DNA of 64,000 nucleotides from Phoenix dactylifera (GCF_009389715.1 NC_052405.1:10928694-10992693), one strand, 5' to 3'; shown: positions 36,701-50,401, counted from the stretch's first letter. Made by a program: numbers and translations. The notes: a model not told the origin generated them from the letters alone.

Positions 36701-39511
36701 CCATAGCCCTATTCACACTGGTTACATGACATATGTCCACGACATCTTCTTTGCTTTGTTCTTCATATAAGCATCTACCTTTTGTATCTCTAAACATTTG
36801 AAATAGTCTGACAAGCTTATTAAGTTATATCATTATCAAAGGCTCCATTACGTGATAATCACAAAGATAAACCGTACTTTGTTTGAACATTTTCAATGAA
36901 ACTTAACCGCAATTACTTTTTTCTTTTCTGAAAACCTGGTGATTGCCATTTTGACTTAGAAGCTGTGCTCGATATCTGGTCTCCTTTTGTTGGGAAAATG
37001 TCTTGATGATGATCTTTCATGCAGTTATTCACCATGTTATTTTGTATTCGTTGCAGAGTTATCATAAATGTCACAAGTGGAGAAATCTTCTATAAATGGG
37101 ACTTCTACTGCTTTTCTTTTTTTTAATATGTTGTTTCCACTCATCGCCATGCAAGACTATGGCACCTATCTTTGGTGTCAGCATACTATGAAATGCAATT
37201 CCTTCTTGTTTACCTTCTAAATTTATGAGCATTCACTTTTGTTATGTCAATGCTTCTGATTTCTCTGTTTTCTTATTAGGGACATGATATTCTTATGGCT
37301 ACAATGCTTAATGGAGCTGCAATCATGGATGGAGCATTGCTTTTGATTGCTGGAAATGAAAGCTGCCCCCAGCCTCAGACTTCTGAGCATCTGGCTGCTG
37401 TTGAAATCATGCGACTTCAGCATATTATTATTCTACAGAACAAGATTGATCTTATTCAGGAAAGTGTGGCAATTAATCAGCATGAAGCAATCCAGAAATT
37501 TATTCAGGTCAGTAACTTTCAAGCCACACTCCACCCTGTTCTCCAGTATTTCTTTTTGCAATCTACTTGTTGTCATTAGTTCTTGAATGGTCCATGCAGG
37601 GCACAATTGCTGATGGGGCACCTGTTGTACCAATCTCTGCTCAGTTGAAGTATAACATTGACGTTGTTGCCGAGTATATTGTTAACAAAATCCCTATTCC
37701 AGAGAGAAACTTTACTTCACCACCAAACATGATAGTCATTCGTTCTTTTGATGTGAATAAGCCTGGTTCAGAGGTTGATGAGATAAAAGGTGGTGTTGCA
37801 GGTGGAAGTATCCTTAGGGTATGCAGCTCCTCATTCAGAAATTTTAACATCATTAGCTATAAGCTTTGATAGTTATTATTCAGATTTCTCTTTACCATTT
37901 ACTAACTACCATATATGAATTCTACACAGTTCTGCTTCTGTAGGAACTTGGGTCCTCTGGATATTTGTTTGTCATGTAGAAGCTGCTCTGATAATCACTG
38001 TCATGCATTTTAGTAGCCACATCTTGTTTTATGTTCCATGCAGCATTTTTACCAGACAAATTTGCTACATGTTGTTTGCTGTTAACATGTTATAATTTAC
38101 TATCTCTTAATGAAAGGATTCAATTAGCTGACACCATATTTGGTGGGAAATGCTTGGATGATGATGACGTTAAATTTTTATAGCTACTTTTCCATGTGAC
38201 TCTATGCTTTGTTATTATATATAGAGTAACCTTTTTTTCAGGGAGTTTTGAAGGTGAACCAGTATATTGAAGTCCGTCCAGGTATTGTTATCAAAGATGA
38301 GAGTGGCAACATCAAATGCACTCCAATATATTCAAGGATAGTTTCACTTTATGCTGAGCAAAATGAGCTCCAATTTGCTGTACCTGGGGGGCTCATTGGA
38401 GTAGGCACTACAATGGACCCTACGCTAACACGTGCTGACAGGCTGGTGGGTCAGGTTCTTGGGGAAGTTGGAACTCTGCCTGATGTTTTTGTGGAGCTTG
38501 AGGTTTGCCAATCTTCTGAATGCCTCTTCCATCCCTGAATTAATGATGCTGAATAGAGTGATATTAGTTGTATTATTTTTTAAAAGAAAAATTATCAGAA
38601 CTTAAGATGGTTGACAGAAACATAAATCCTAAAACTAATGCTGAACTGATTTGTGTCAGTTAAATGGATCAAGGATTATCCATCTAAGCCGAAAAACAAT
38701 TTGTAATTGGTCAAGGTTCGCTATCTTGATACTACACTACCACAGTGTTAGTACGGTATATTATGGATTTTTTTTGGCGTACTGAGTAACGCCACTACGA
38801 ACCGATATGGTAAAGTACGTCCCGTACTATCCGGTTCGGGCTGGTATGGCGTACCTCGTAATTGGTACTCAGGCATGATTTTATGCCTCTCTTGTTGGCT
38901 GATTGCTTGCCAAGATGATTTTGAGTGAGGGTGAAATTTAGAGGGTTGATTAACTGCGAGGAGACTACTTCATATTATTTGAGTACACAATTTAAACTCA
39001 GGAAAATCATGCAGATAAAGGAATATTTCAATGTTTGATCTGTCTTCATCTGTTAAGCACAGACTAACTGAAGGGCCAATTGCAAGCGGAAGCCAGAGGC
39101 AACAAACCTAGATATGAATGGAATCATATCGTATTCAGGGTTTATATGCTTACTATTTGCTTTCAGCCATGACTGTTTTTCTGACACGTACGTTTGTTGA
39201 TTTTATAGGTGAACTTTTTCCTTCTCCGGAGGCTTTTAGGGGTAAGGACAAAGGGCACAGAGAAACAAGGGAAGGTATCAAAGCTTGCAAAGGGTGAGAT
39301 CCTGATGTTGAACATTGGATCTATGTCAACTGGGGCGCGAGTGATTGCTGTGAAGAATGATCTAGCTAAGCTGCAGCTCACTGCACCAGTGTGCACAAGC
39401 AAAGGTGAGAAGGTTGCTCTCAGCCGGCGGGTTGAGAAGCATTGGCGTCTTATTGGGTGGGGCCAGATCCAGGCTGGTGTAACTCTTGATGTCCCACCAT
39501 GCCCTTTCTAA
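27765..39511 (+). CDS. eIF2-gamma: Translation initiation factor eIF2, gamma subunit
   Basis: The GTPase core of eIF2, which delivers initiator Met-tRNA to the 40S subunit as a ternary complex with GTP. Eight coding exons: 27765-27870, 34903-34964, 35778-35890, 35980-36082, 37280-37507, 37600-37818, 38242-38502 and 39209-39511, exactly 464 residues, the expected length, with all phases and GT-AG sites consistent. Motifs by residue: P-loop GHVAHGKST 39-47; cysteine knuckle C82, C87, C92, C106; DCPGH 126-130; NKID 182-185; SAQ 217-219. The C-terminal beta-barrel domains include the [14 protein letters not shown] signature near 367-380. The first intron is 7 kb and carries repeat debris; the 62-nt second exon holds the P-loop. 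An Au-type SINE lies in intron 2 and a hAT-like MITE in intron 7. The gene looks intact and functional. Confidence 0.97.
27871..34902 (+). other. 7-kb first coding intron of eIF2 gamma
   Basis: No coding exon is seen in either strand. The 31.3-34.3 kb part is full of degenerate words such as GGGTTGGATC, CCGACCC and TTGACCCAA, like those at 3.4-4.4 and 41.0 kb, so it is probably composed of old copies of one repeat family. At 29.0-29.3 kb a GAGGTCTTGG / AATCGAGATTTCTGAGA stretch resembles text at 40.8 and 46.8 kb. A TG microsatellite lies at about 34785-34800. Confidence 0.5.
35348..35455 (+). mobile_element. Au-type SINE, 5'-truncated, with 12-bp duplication
   Basis: The insert carries the conserved core of plant Au-family SINEs: GGAAACAGCCTCTCTGC, GGGGTAAGGCTGC and a CCGTTCCCAAACCCTGCC-type block before a T-rich end. 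It is flanked by perfect TGCATCCTTTGT duplications (35336-35347 and 35456-35467). At 108 bp it lacks the usual tRNA-like head except for a residual TGGTCAAAGC where the B box would be. It sits in sense orientation in eIF2 gamma intron 2. Confidence 0.85.
38712..38858 (+). mobile_element. hAT-like MITE, GGTACC family, with 8-bp duplication
   Basis: A 147-bp non-coding element between identical TAATTGGT octamers (38704-38711 and 38859-38866). Left end CAAGGTTCGCTAT; complement of the right end CGAGGTACGCCAT (10 of 13 identical). Internal text (AGTACGGTA, CCGATATGGTA, TCCGGTTCGGGCTGG) links it to the elements at 10.65 and 26.5 kb. It lies in eIF2 gamma intron 7. Confidence 0.75.
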
Positions 39512-42231
39512 ACCAAAGGATTCTGTAACGCAAAAAATAGAGCAATACTTAAGAGATCTGTGAGAGATCATGTGGGAGGGTAGGCAGCTTCTAGGAACAG
39601 TTTTTGTGAGATGGAGAAGAAAACATGAAAGTTACGAAGTTTTGTTGCTTTTGTGTTTCAAAAATTTATCTGAAGACCGGAGAGTATTTTTCAGTAATAT
39701 CAGATTTTCAGCAATATGAGGCTTAACAGTGATGATATCTGAAATCATAACAAATGTGCCTTTTCCTTTGAACGATTTAAATCGTGTTGTTGCTAGTGTT
39801 TCAAGAATTTACCTGAAGCCTGGAGAGTTTTTCAGTAATTTCAGACTCAACTAAATTGATATCTTGAATCATGGTGGATGCGCTTTTTCCTTCAAGGATG
39901 CAAACCAATATCTGTTGTTGCTTCTAGAACTGTTTCAAGTGCACTGCTGAAGCTCGGAAATTTAGGATGTAATTGGTTCACAAGCAGCATAGAAATGGGA
40001 GTGATTGGAATGTCAATTGGAATGATCATAATTTCAGATGTATTTGGTTCGTGATTGAAATAATGTTGGAAATCAATTAATAAAAAAATATTTTTAAAAA
40101 TTTAATGAAACAGAGGTATTTTTGAAAAAATTAATTTTTTTTAGATAGTAAATTTGGTGAAATACTGAAAGAAGAGCCGGAATTAAGCTTTGAGAGATTG
40201 AGATTTCTTCGACAATTGTAGTGGAAGTCACTCATTCTCGTGATCCTCACTCTCCCCAACTATATTCTTAAGTTGCACGGAGACGGAGACATGGCAGATG
40301 GGACAACTCATATCGGTTTAACTCATATCGCTGCATGTAAAATTGAACTACCTATAATACTACAGTGCTTCGATGGTGTTGGGTTAACGATACATTAGAA
40401 AGCATCGAGGTGAAATTAATCCTACAGTCCAAAAGAAAACTTGTTAAACGATTAATATAAACTCAGAGAAACTATTGTTTAACAACCATTACAGCATTAT
40501 AATGTGGCGTGTAATTTGGATTGGTCAGAACTCAAACTTACCAGCCCAACCTACTTATGGGGTAGAGGCAATATAATCATTCTGGCCTGGATCTCGGTTC
40601 TCATCAATACCAGGGACCGCAGCGATATGATATATATATGAAGATTTCAACGTTATTATCTCGGTCAATATAAATTGATAAAATATAAAATGTCTATCAA
40701 TAAAGATTTTTTAATTAATAAGCTTTGAAATCAATACATAAATATATTCTTAATCTAAATTGACCATATTATTTGATATTTTGGAATCCTGGAACAAAAA
40801 AACCTATTGAAGTGTCAGAAAATCACGATTTTCTCCAAATTTTTCTACTTATCTTATCAGCCGAGATAAATTGAGATCTCGATTCATCTGAGTCTCAGCC
40901 ATCCATCGAGTTAATTGATACACCAAGGTTTAAAAACCTTAGTAGGTAGCGGCCGGTTAAGTTTTGGTAAATTTGAATTAGGTTGTGCCCAAGAACTCCA
41001 TGCTGAACTGGATTGGGTTGCGATGGAGCATAAACTTGATCCAACCCTAACCCTAGCCCAATTTGACTTGACCTACCTTCCATCTTTGGGTTAGGGTCTG
41101 TCCATCCAACTTCATTGCCAATCAGCTGGAACTCAACCATAAAAGAGTATACAGCGTTTCATGAGTAATACTCCACAAAAAGGAAATTAAATATACAAAT
41201 ATATCCATATGCACATTGACAAAAACTATTTCAAAGACACGATGATAAACAATTCTAGCTAAAATCAGAGGAAGGCTCGTTAACATATTTGGAGAAAAAA
41301 AGGAAGGTAAGGTTGATTGAACAAAATCAACAAATAGGAATTTCCATAAACAAAAAGGCATTTTCTATGCAAATGCTTCCTGCTGCTGTTCGTATCGAAT
41401 ATTTCAATTGCAAAATGCAGCCTCTATCTTGTATTTTTATCTTGGTTAGATTATCTACCGCTATATCTTCCAGTGGCAACTGGTGTCCAAATTATCCAAA
41501 GTTCAATTCAGACTCCTCAGGAGCTAGAGGTCAACCATGGTGCTGAGCAACATCAGTAAGCTGGCAATGTCAAGTGTACTACTGGTGCTGAGCACCATCA
41601 GCGAGCAGGCATGACAGGTCTAGTATCCGTGCGATGTTTTCATATTAATCATTGTTAAGTACCTTTGTTGAATGTTCCCATCTTTTCCTCCACAGCCTTT
41701 AGACCTGCCAAACATGTGAACTTGGTCTTTAATTTAAATTGTGATAAACACTTTGGTTGGAAAGGAAAATTGTGCATGCATATGTAGGAAAGTTTCAGAT
41801 CAAGGCCATGGAAAATATTAGTGCTGACAGAGAATTGGCAGTAACATATTCAGGAAACAATTACTTGTATTTCTAGAATATGTCCTCAATTTTTGTTTTC
41901 ACCAGCCTACTTTATCAGAATATGGTATTCCTGTGTCTATTAGATTAGATGCCAAAAGTAGTATACTCCATGAATTACTGGAACATACCAGAAGATAATA
42001 GTGTTCCATAAAGATATTGTTACCAAGCCTTTGCATGTGCATGCATAGTTTGCTGTACCGGACTGTGCACCAAGAATCGGTACCCCTCGCATACTGGGTG
42101 AAGGTACCGAGATATATACCATAAAGACACTCAATATGGGGAATGGGATCTGATACTGAGACTGTAAACTGTGTGCAGGTAATTTTGTGTGCTTACCTGA
42201 GTTTGCATTTCATAACCTACATCCTCATCTT
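39512..42231. other. Convergent eIF2 gamma / FRS2 spacer with 3' UTRs
   Basis: The start is eIF2 gamma 3' UTR, containing an internal near-repeat (TTTATCTGAAGACCGGAGAGT at 39665 and TTTACCTGAAGCCTGGAGAGT at 39807). On the minus strand FRS2 appears to have a spliced 3' UTR (donor ACTCAG|GTAAGC, exon end 42196). AT-rich sequence fills 39.96-40.9 kb. A GGTACC-rich fragment at 42049-42120 may be another MITE relative. No gene seen. Confidence 0.45.
41539..41623. repeat. Tandem repeat, 45-bp period, two diverged copies
   Basis: GGTGCTGAGCA-CATCAG opens two adjacent units (41539 and 41584) that continue with related text. It may lie in the FRS2 3' UTR. Neither strand gives a convincing continued reading frame. 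Confidence 0.7.
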
Positions 42232-42548
42232 CTACCCAGTCCTTCGGCCAGAATGTGCATTTGCAATCTGATCGTCCTGCAATTTTATCATTTATCAAAC
42301 CCCTGAACAACTTTACACTCGACATCAGGTATCATCTTATTTTATAAAGAAGCGTAACAGCTAGCAATAATGATATTATGGGAAGCTGAAAACTGGAAGA
42401 AAAAAAAAAACCTGTAACATCTGTTGATAAATCCACTGCACCCTTGACTGATTTCCAATTGTTTGATGATCATACTGACCCTGCAGTTTGCGAACATCAT
42501 ATTAAGAGAATATAGATGTCCAACACCTTTTGGTACATATTCGAGCAG

Positions 42549-42640
<92 letters not shown>

Positions 42641-45523
42641 ATTGGGTGATCTCACATATTGAACACAGTTCAAAAGCAAAAAAAAATCTGTGATTAGGTA
42701 GTGAAAAAGAGGAAAAATTAAGACATCCAATTACGTATTAAAACAATTAAATTACACACCTGCAGTAAATTGCTTGACTGCAGTCTTGTATGATTGCCCA
42801 TATGATGCTGGTGATTAACATGGATGCTGAAATGACTGCCAAATGACAAGTCATCTGGGGTAACTTCTTCCTAATCAAAATTACAGAAAAAGAGTGTGAA
42901 AAGGTAGATATAACAGATAGAAGAGGCGTAGAAATATGAGATAGAACATGAGTATCATAAACCACTACCATTAGATCAATGCCTCCTTGTGTCCCTATAT
43001 GAGCATCAAGATGCGAAGCAAGTGGGGCAGATTGGAGCACATTGCTTTCATTGCCAACTAATGATGATCTTAGAAAATCCTGGACATATACAATTGAAAA
43101 GAAACCCATTTGAATCAATAATGTCTATCAGGAATGATTGGCACATCTGTCTATCATTGTAAGTACCTGTTCCTTGCTTGATCGAACTAACAACTCTACT
43201 TGAGGTTCTCTCCCTTTTTTCGGTGGCCGACCTCTCCGCTTCACATGGGAAGAGTTAGAATTCTTATTGCCCTCAGATATGCCCAGACGGGGTACCAGAA
43301 GATTTTGGACATTTTCATTTGACTGACTTTCAAGAGATAGCAGCATAGGTTGCCTGTCTCTGCACGAGCCATTATCGAAAAGAGACTTCTCCACCTCTCT
43401 TATTAACTTCAATGCAACCTGGTACCTATCATCAGATACGAACCCTAGCTCAGCAAGATGAAGGCAACGCATGGAGAGATAATCATAGCGCTCCATGATA
43501 GTATCAGCTAGCATGTCATGTGAAGGATGAGCAAGAGCATGTAATCGCTTATAATCTTTTTTCCAACGATCAAGAATGTAATGAGATGGAATCTCAAACA
43601 CTTGTTGTAACTTAAAAACGGATAGAGCATGTCTACATAAAATGCCCCTAAACTGAAATGATCCACAAATGCATTGCACCTGAAATTTATCTGCATCATA
43701 AAGAACCTCATGATCCTTCTTCTCTGTCCTTTTACCATCTTCCATATATGAACACTCTCTGACTTCAAACATAATGAGTGATCCATCAACCTTTATCGGT
43801 GAAACATCACAATACATAGTGGCTTTTAGCTCATCCTGAAATTTCCTAAACATGCTAACAGTGTACAATTTGGAAAGTTGTTCTTCCATATAAAATTTAG
43901 ATATAGTGAGTGGGGTCTTGTGAAATGACTCTGAGTCTGCTTGTGCCTCCTTTTTGTACTTACTTTGTAAGATCATCTCATATTTACTGAGAAACTGCTT
44001 CAAGGAAGTTCTTGGATATAGACACCCATCAAAAAATGCAGGTACAGTCTCACCGCGTTGAGAAATGGACATTCCTGCCCAAAATGCATCTTTAAGATAA
44101 GCTGGTACCCACATGTTCCGATTTTCATATAACGAGTCAAGCCATTCATTACCCTCAAGTTCATGTCCCTCGATTATTTTTTTCCATTCTTCTTCAAACT
44201 CATTGACTCTTAAAGAGTCATATGCTGCTTTTTTTACTGCCTTCTTGACTGCTTTGAAGTCTGCAAAACCCTTCAATTCCTCTGGCATCTTTTTCATTAT
44301 ATGAAACATGCAAAAACGATGTCTAACTCCAGGAAAAACCTCTGCAACTGCACCCTGAATGGCCATACAATGGTCAGTGATTATAGCATTTGGACAGCAC
44401 CCTAGCATACATGTTAGGAATGCCTTAAACAACCAAATATAGGTCTCAATTGTTTCATCCGAAACTAAACCACATCCCAACAGCACCGGTTGTCCATGAT
44501 GGTTCATACCAATGAACAAAACCAGAGGCAAATCATATTTTTCAGTTAAGTACGTTGTATCAAAGGAAACAACATCGCCAAAGTATTGATATGCTGCCCT
44601 AGATCTGGCATCAGACCAAAACAAATTCCTCAAATAACCATGCTTGTCCAAATCCATTAAATAAAAGAAATTTGGATTCTTGTTCTGCATGCCTGCAAAA
44701 AAATGACAAATAGATTCATCATCTCCTTCTGCAAGCTTCAATCGCCCTATCTCATTAGAGTTTCTGTTCTCAGACTGAATGTTCTGATGTCCATTTGGTT
44801 GTGCAATAGGTCCTTCTACCATCGCATCTGTCATTTTTTTATAACAGCTCAAGAAACGTGCTGTTGACGGGCTTAATGGATGATTATGCTCAAGATTGGC
44901 TTCTGCCAAATGAAGCAACCCATCACCCCATAATTTCAATACAATCATCGCCTGGCAGTTTGTTTTTGCAGTCTGTCTAGCTTGGTAGCATGCATCTTGT
45001 CGTCCACGGCCTGCCCTGGAACATGCAAGTATCAACCTTCTACATACTCCAGATTTTGTAAATTGAGACTTTCTTACAGCCACTCCAAAGCCTACACGCA
45101 GAGCATATTGCTTATAGAAATTAGAAACTTCATCATAAGATTTGAAAACCATCCCAACTTGAGGTGTCTTATCATCTCCTCCAACTGCTTTATGATCCTC
45201 TTCAAGCTCAGCGTTATCCTTTTTCTCAACATCATGAACATTATATCCAACAGTAACTTCTTTATCCTCACCCAGTAAGGATTCCTTAGTGGGGGATAAA
45301 ACTGGCAGCTCCTGACAAAGGAAACAAACAACATTTATGCAAGCAATTAAGGTTGCATAGGAAAAATTTCAAAACTTCGCAACAGAACTCAGAATACCAT
45401 ATATACCTGAGATGTTTTATCATCTGCAGGTGACATGTTATTCCCATTCAGCTCCGTGTCCTTTCCTACATTAATATCAGTATCAACATCAAGTGGCACT
45501 TCCCTTACAGAATCACCTGCCAT
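42232..45523 (-). CDS. FAR1-RELATED SEQUENCE (FRS) transcription factor, copy 2
   Basis: Paralogue of the copies at 20.1 and 50.4 kb and expected to be a nuclear DNA-binding regulator. Exons: 45523-45407, 45311-43167, 43079-42969, 42870-42760, 42480-42412 and 42276-42232, about 865 residues, every junction in phase 0. The start is the first ATG after an acceptor at 45527; the 39-codon first exon is acidic (EVPLDVDTDINV). Domains: FAR1 domain about 92-181, transposase core with FDTTY and TDHCMA, SWIM finger CICGSFQFRGILCRH near 583-600, AT-hook KRRGRPPKK near 729. The 3' exons are 37, 37, 23 and 15 codons (the last including the stop) and carry WIYQQMLQ and a final RRTG. The last intron is short and its donor is followed by a T run. 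Nothing looks broken. Confidence 0.9.
42551..42637. repeat. (CA)n(GA)n compound microsatellite
   Basis: A CA run (42551-42584) passes directly into a GA run (to 42637), inside an FRS2 intron between its 37- and 23-codon exons. Translated frames through it are low-complexity artefacts. Confidence 0.95.
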
Positions 45524-46520
45524 TCCCTGTAAAAAGAAGAGAACCCATGACATCAAATTATAACCCCCTCACAAACTTATAGTACTTGGCATGAAACATT
45601 ACGCTTTACTAATCAAAAACTGAGCATCCAAGCTTCAAGAAAGAAGCAAATAGAATTTACTCAGTATTCCTAATTCATTTTTTTCCCTCAAATACGTCAC
45701 ATATATTGCTGAACAAGTGTAATCTAATTTATCTAAAGTACTGTATCCACAACACTGCAACAACTCGATACAAGCACGACAAGTACTCGACCAGCCAATT
45801 CTATAATCACCAAAAGTATTGATGGCTTTTACAGAGTTACAGTCTTGAAAGCCACCAATTGATCGCAAGAAAGTTCATCTAAAATCAGGGGGAAAAGATA
45901 TCAAATTTTATATTAGACTAAACGATACCAGATTCCATATTCAATTCGGTCCTCATCATAAAGGCGTCTAGGCTCCGAATATCCTATAAAAACCCCACAA
46001 CTCCATAGAAAGAAATCCTAGCTCAAGAATTAGCGAATGAGTTCAAAAGCAGGAAAACCCTAATTTCTTAAAAATCAATAAAAATCGAGTCTTCTGGTGC
46101 GAAATCCTAAGTTCCGGAAATCAAAAGCTGGAAATGTGAACGGGGAGAGATCTGACCACGGAGTTCGGATCACGGCGCGAGACGCATGCTCTCTTCGATT
46201 CCGCCCTCCCTTTTCCTCCGATCCTTGTTGGAGGATTCAAAAAATTCGGCAGGAGCGAATCAACGGATTAGAACGGATTTGAATAAGGTTTTGGAGGCCG
46301 GGAGGATTCGAGAAGGGTTTTAGGGTCGTCCAAGGCGGGCCGGCGCGAGAGCGAGCGAGGGAGGGGAGAGGAGGAGGAGGAGGGGGTGGATGGCTCGAGA
46401 TGAATGGACCGGTCGCCGTAACCCCCAGTCCGGCACCCATAAAAGGGAGGGGATGGGCCCCACTTATTTAAGGATGTTGATGCAATCAAATACAAGTGGG
46501 CCCACCTGCGTTTCCAGGAG
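45524..46520 (-). promoter_or_regulatory. FRS2 5' leader and promoter
   Basis: An acceptor (TTTTTACAG|GGAATG) directly precedes the FRS2 start codon, so the leader contains an intron; the GC-rich first leader exon probably lies around 46.1-46.4 kb, ending near the CCGTGATCCGAACTCCG text on the minus strand. Upstream, GATGGGCCCCAC (46453) and AGTGGGCCCACC (46496) match the GGGCC elements common in plant growth-gene promoters. Transcription start is not fixed. Confidence 0.45.
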
Positions 46521-49199
46521 AACAGCCGAACACTTTAAAGTATCTAGTATTCTATTATAGCTGAGATAATGATCTTTATGAAATTATGATATAATTAATT
46601 TTTCAAGTTCTATTATCTGGACCAATATCTATGGATATGGTATGTGATCGATACAATACTAATAAATCAATCAAAATTTTCTCCTAAAATTTAAATTGTA
46701 AAATATTCAAAAAGTTTTTTAATATGATAGTTAGAATTGTATCTATTATACTAGTTGAGATTCCCGTATCTCGATTTATATATTATTGGAAAAATCTTGG
46801 AATCTATAAAAAAATTTCATTACTGCTTCTCAATTAGAATAAACTGAGGTCGTGGCTGTCTGGATACCGGTCACCCATCTAGTTCTTGGAGTGTCAAATC
46901 TTTATGATCTTCAGTTGTAGAAATTCATAAAGCTGAAGTATGTTTCACAAAGTTTGGTTGGTTGGATAAGCTTAGCCTGTATCCAATACATAGATAGATT
47001 GATTTTGAATATAAGAGGGATCTTTCTTTGACCTTTTTTTTTCTGACCTGTCAAGTTTCACCACTTTTTCAGATCATTCAAGCATTCGAACTCCCATGCT
47101 GCTATTGTTACAAGTTAGTTTAGGTGGACGCTGTTGAAAAATTTTGGATTTGCTGAATTCAGAACATAGCTTACTGAAACTCCAAGTAAGCCATACTGAG
47201 ATGAGTTCAAGAAAGCAGAAATGCTGGATATAAGAAGTTCAGGAAGCAAGATCACGAATAGAATTATCAAAATAAACAAGGAATTTCTATTGAAAGCTCC
47301 CACAAATCATTCCGAGATATTTTATTTGAGCGGCCATGAGTGTTTGAGTTCTCAAAATTTAGCAAGTAGCAGTTCCAACAGTCTTATAAAATTTTTTTTC
47401 ACAATTTACTTATCCTACAAGTTGTAGGTATGTCTGGATCTCCCCTTGGTTTTACAAACACATTTTCAAGGACACTCAGATATTATAGGTGATGCAAGAA
47501 TAATAGCTGTGAATTTATGAGCTAACCTTCCCATCTTTAAATAAAACAACAGCATCAAGATTTTCTTCGGAGGTAAATATATTCAATAATCATTACTTCT
47601 TCCAACTTTAAAGCATAACCTGCTCTAGTTCCTTGACATATATCTGGTGCAAAAGAATCTGCACAGCCTTGGGAAATATCACACATGCAATCCTTTTTCA
47701 TAGTCACAGTAATTAGTCCACTAATATTCAGCTGGGCTCCATAGTCTCCATGACCATGCTCCTCAAGTAGGTTCCAACCAAGGAGAAGAGACAAAAAAAA
47801 AGAAAAAAAAAAAAGAAGAAAAGATGCATTAAAATGGTGTCTGATCTTAGTCCTAAATGAAAGCATCTAATGCCAACCAACAGAGGATTCATGATTGTGA
47901 TTTGCAAACCTGAGATCAAGGTTCATAAACCATCTAACATCAAAACCCATCAGAGAAGGCTAGTGTGGAGCTGTAAGTCCTGCAATGTTCATCTGAAAAA
48001 AAATCACCCCTTGCCACTATTGCGCTTCTTCCCTGAGGGTAGGAATTAAAAGTTGGGCAACCTGGCTCTAAGGTTGGGGATACAGATTGCAGGGATCAAT
48101 AAAAGAAAAATGCAACACCTCTGTCAATAAACAATATTGTTGTGGGAAGTTTTGCTATCACAGTGCTTCCAATTTTTCTTGCTCACCACCTCTTTTGGGG
48201 GGAAATCTGAGGTAAACACAGCATAAATGCATTATCACATGCAAAGAGTATTGGGGTCCTTACAACCTAGCATTTCCTGTATTATCCAAATTTTAAGGCC
48301 TGACAAATACAAAAGACAAGCACAGCTGAGACGCAGTAATTAGCAGCAATAGTTAATTAACCAGTCAGTCAAGTAGTTAAATTCTCTAGAAACATGATCA
48401 CAGATAGCAACAACAGAATCAGGCGTTTCTCCCGAATATTGTGACTGTGGATATCCTTAATATCTTCAAGTGCATCAGTACAAACCTCAAAGTTGATCTA
48501 CTACTTCCCACTCCAAAGAATTATAGGACAGAGTTGCTTCCACAAATATACAAGAAACATATCTCATATCCTGAACAAGGCCCCCAAGATATAAAATTGT
48601 CACCAGCCTCTATGATCCATCCCCCGAGCTTTAGTTGGTTCTTTGAAGTTGTTTGTGCAGTAGAAACATGTTCCCTGGAATCCAGATATTGACACGCTCC
48701 CCTAAAGTTTCTATGACCTGCAGCATCTCATGCAATTCACAATTTTTACATTTAAAACTGAAAAAATCTTTATCATGGTCAGAGATTTTACCAGAATTTT
48801 TTTTTTGGCAATGACAAGCTTCTAGAGTGAAACTTAATTCTCCTAAGGTGGATTCAGACACCCAAGGAAAACTTGCAGTTATCTGGAAGAAGGCAAGTGG
48901 TTCTAATACTAGCTTTAAAACCTTGATTGCCCTCAAGGATTACCTTGATGTGTCTTCCTTGAGCTCCAGTTTTAACCTTTTCAATGGCCGAGACCTGCCA
49001 GATCATGTAATAAGTATCTCAAGATAAACTGCCTAAGCAATATGTAGCAGATAAATATATGGCCGTAAAGGGTCTCTTGTGATACAAGACACTAGTTTAT
49101 CCAGCTCACTGGCCTGTTAAAGAATGAGTTGTCTGGAAAATTTAATTTTCTGATCTCTTCCCACACACACACATATGTATGTATGTGTGTATACATATA
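46521..49199. other. FRS2 upstream / FRS3 downstream spacer
   Basis: No supported gene. 46.55-46.85 kb is AT-rich with text resembling the 40.6-40.9 kb region (GATTCCCGTATCTCGATTTAT against GAGATCTCGATTCATCTGAG), likely an old shared repeat. Short frames at 47.1-49.0 kb have no domains. Parts of 48.6-49.0 kb could be distal 3' UTR of FRS3, but I cannot show this. Confidence 0.4.
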
Positions 49200-49515
49200 T
49201 GGGTGAGGTTCAAGTTATATCTTTTTTGAATTGGACAACTACTTACATACCAAAAATTATGTGATTGAAGACCCCTAACCTATACATCAAGTAATTAAAA
49301 ATCAGACAATTTAAATAACATAAAATAATATATGTTTTTTTGACCACTCGACCAATAGGCCAGGGATATTGAAATCACATTTTTTTTTCGTGTAAAAGCA
49401 GTTTAAAGATAGTAAACTATATCCAATGGCTCGAATCATTAATGTAGGACACCCCTATCCATCTCGAAAAAGGTGTAATTCTTATAGAGTTACACCAAGT
49501 GTAACCTGATCCTGA
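49200..49515. mobile_element. Partial copy of the 55.4-kb inverted-repeat element
   Basis: CTTACATA-CAAAAATTATGTG, ACATCAAGTAATTAAA, TTTTTTTGACCACT and the right-arm region (ATATCCAATGGCTCGAATCAT, TGTAGGACACCCCTATCCA, TTACACCAAGTGTAACC) follow the same order as in the element at 55448-55849, with strong divergence. The left arm is much altered, so this is a decayed member. Confidence 0.55.
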
Positions 49516-50401
49516 CCCGATCAATATATGGGTACAATTATTACACAACATAAAAAAACAACCTTACAAAAACTAATGTTTTTGAGACCAATAGCCCACG
49601 CAACAAGTAGCCTCAAATATATAGTTCCAATGGCATGATAAAAGGGACTCTTTTTAGGCTACTTGATGCATGGTAAAGGAGTCTCTTTAACACATGAATT
49701 TTTTGCATATAGGTAAGTGGGATCCACTGGTTTAAATTTTTCATTTTACGATCGAGGGTGGATATAAAGTCCTATCGGAACACCTTGTGTCTATTTAACC
49801 ATACCCATATATGTATATAAATTACACACAACCACATACATACACACCTGTTTTCAGTGAATACGTGAATCTACTTATTTATGTGTGTATGAGAATTCAC
49901 GCACACACAGAGATTGAGAGGGAGGAGTAAAGGATTAGATTCATAAGTCCCTGATTGAGAACATTGATAAACATCTAAAAATCTAAAGAAAAGATACAAA
50001 TATTCATTTAGCAAGAACTGCTGTCCTATGGTGTGCTTGCTATAATTATTACTTTTAAATGCAAGATGTCTAACACATCCACATTTTGAAAGTCAGGATA
50101 CATACAACAATACAAAAGATGCTAGATAAACCTATTAAAAGCACCTTTCAATCTTTCAGAAGTGTTATAAGCAACAATCAGGAACATAAATAAATTCAAC
50201 AATATTAGAAGATCAACATGAAGTTCTGTAAAGGGGAAAATTACCTGAATATGTTTCATTAGGTGATGCCATGATGAACCCATACTTAGGAATACATCAT
50301 GCTTTTAACAGGCAAGAATCTCAAGGAACAACTATTGAGAGTATACATAAACATAGACATCACTATGACATCTTCAATTTTGTAATTGGATGCCTCCTCC
50401 T
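49516..50401. other. FRS3 3' flank
   Basis: AT-rich with CA/TG-rich microsatellite patches (49820-49910). It probably includes FRS3 3' UTR in its right-hand part. No gene seen. Confidence 0.4.

Noticed and set aside
42463-42730. Frames of Thr/His or Arg/Glu and Leu/Ser runs
   Set aside because: Direct translations of the CA/GA microsatellite.
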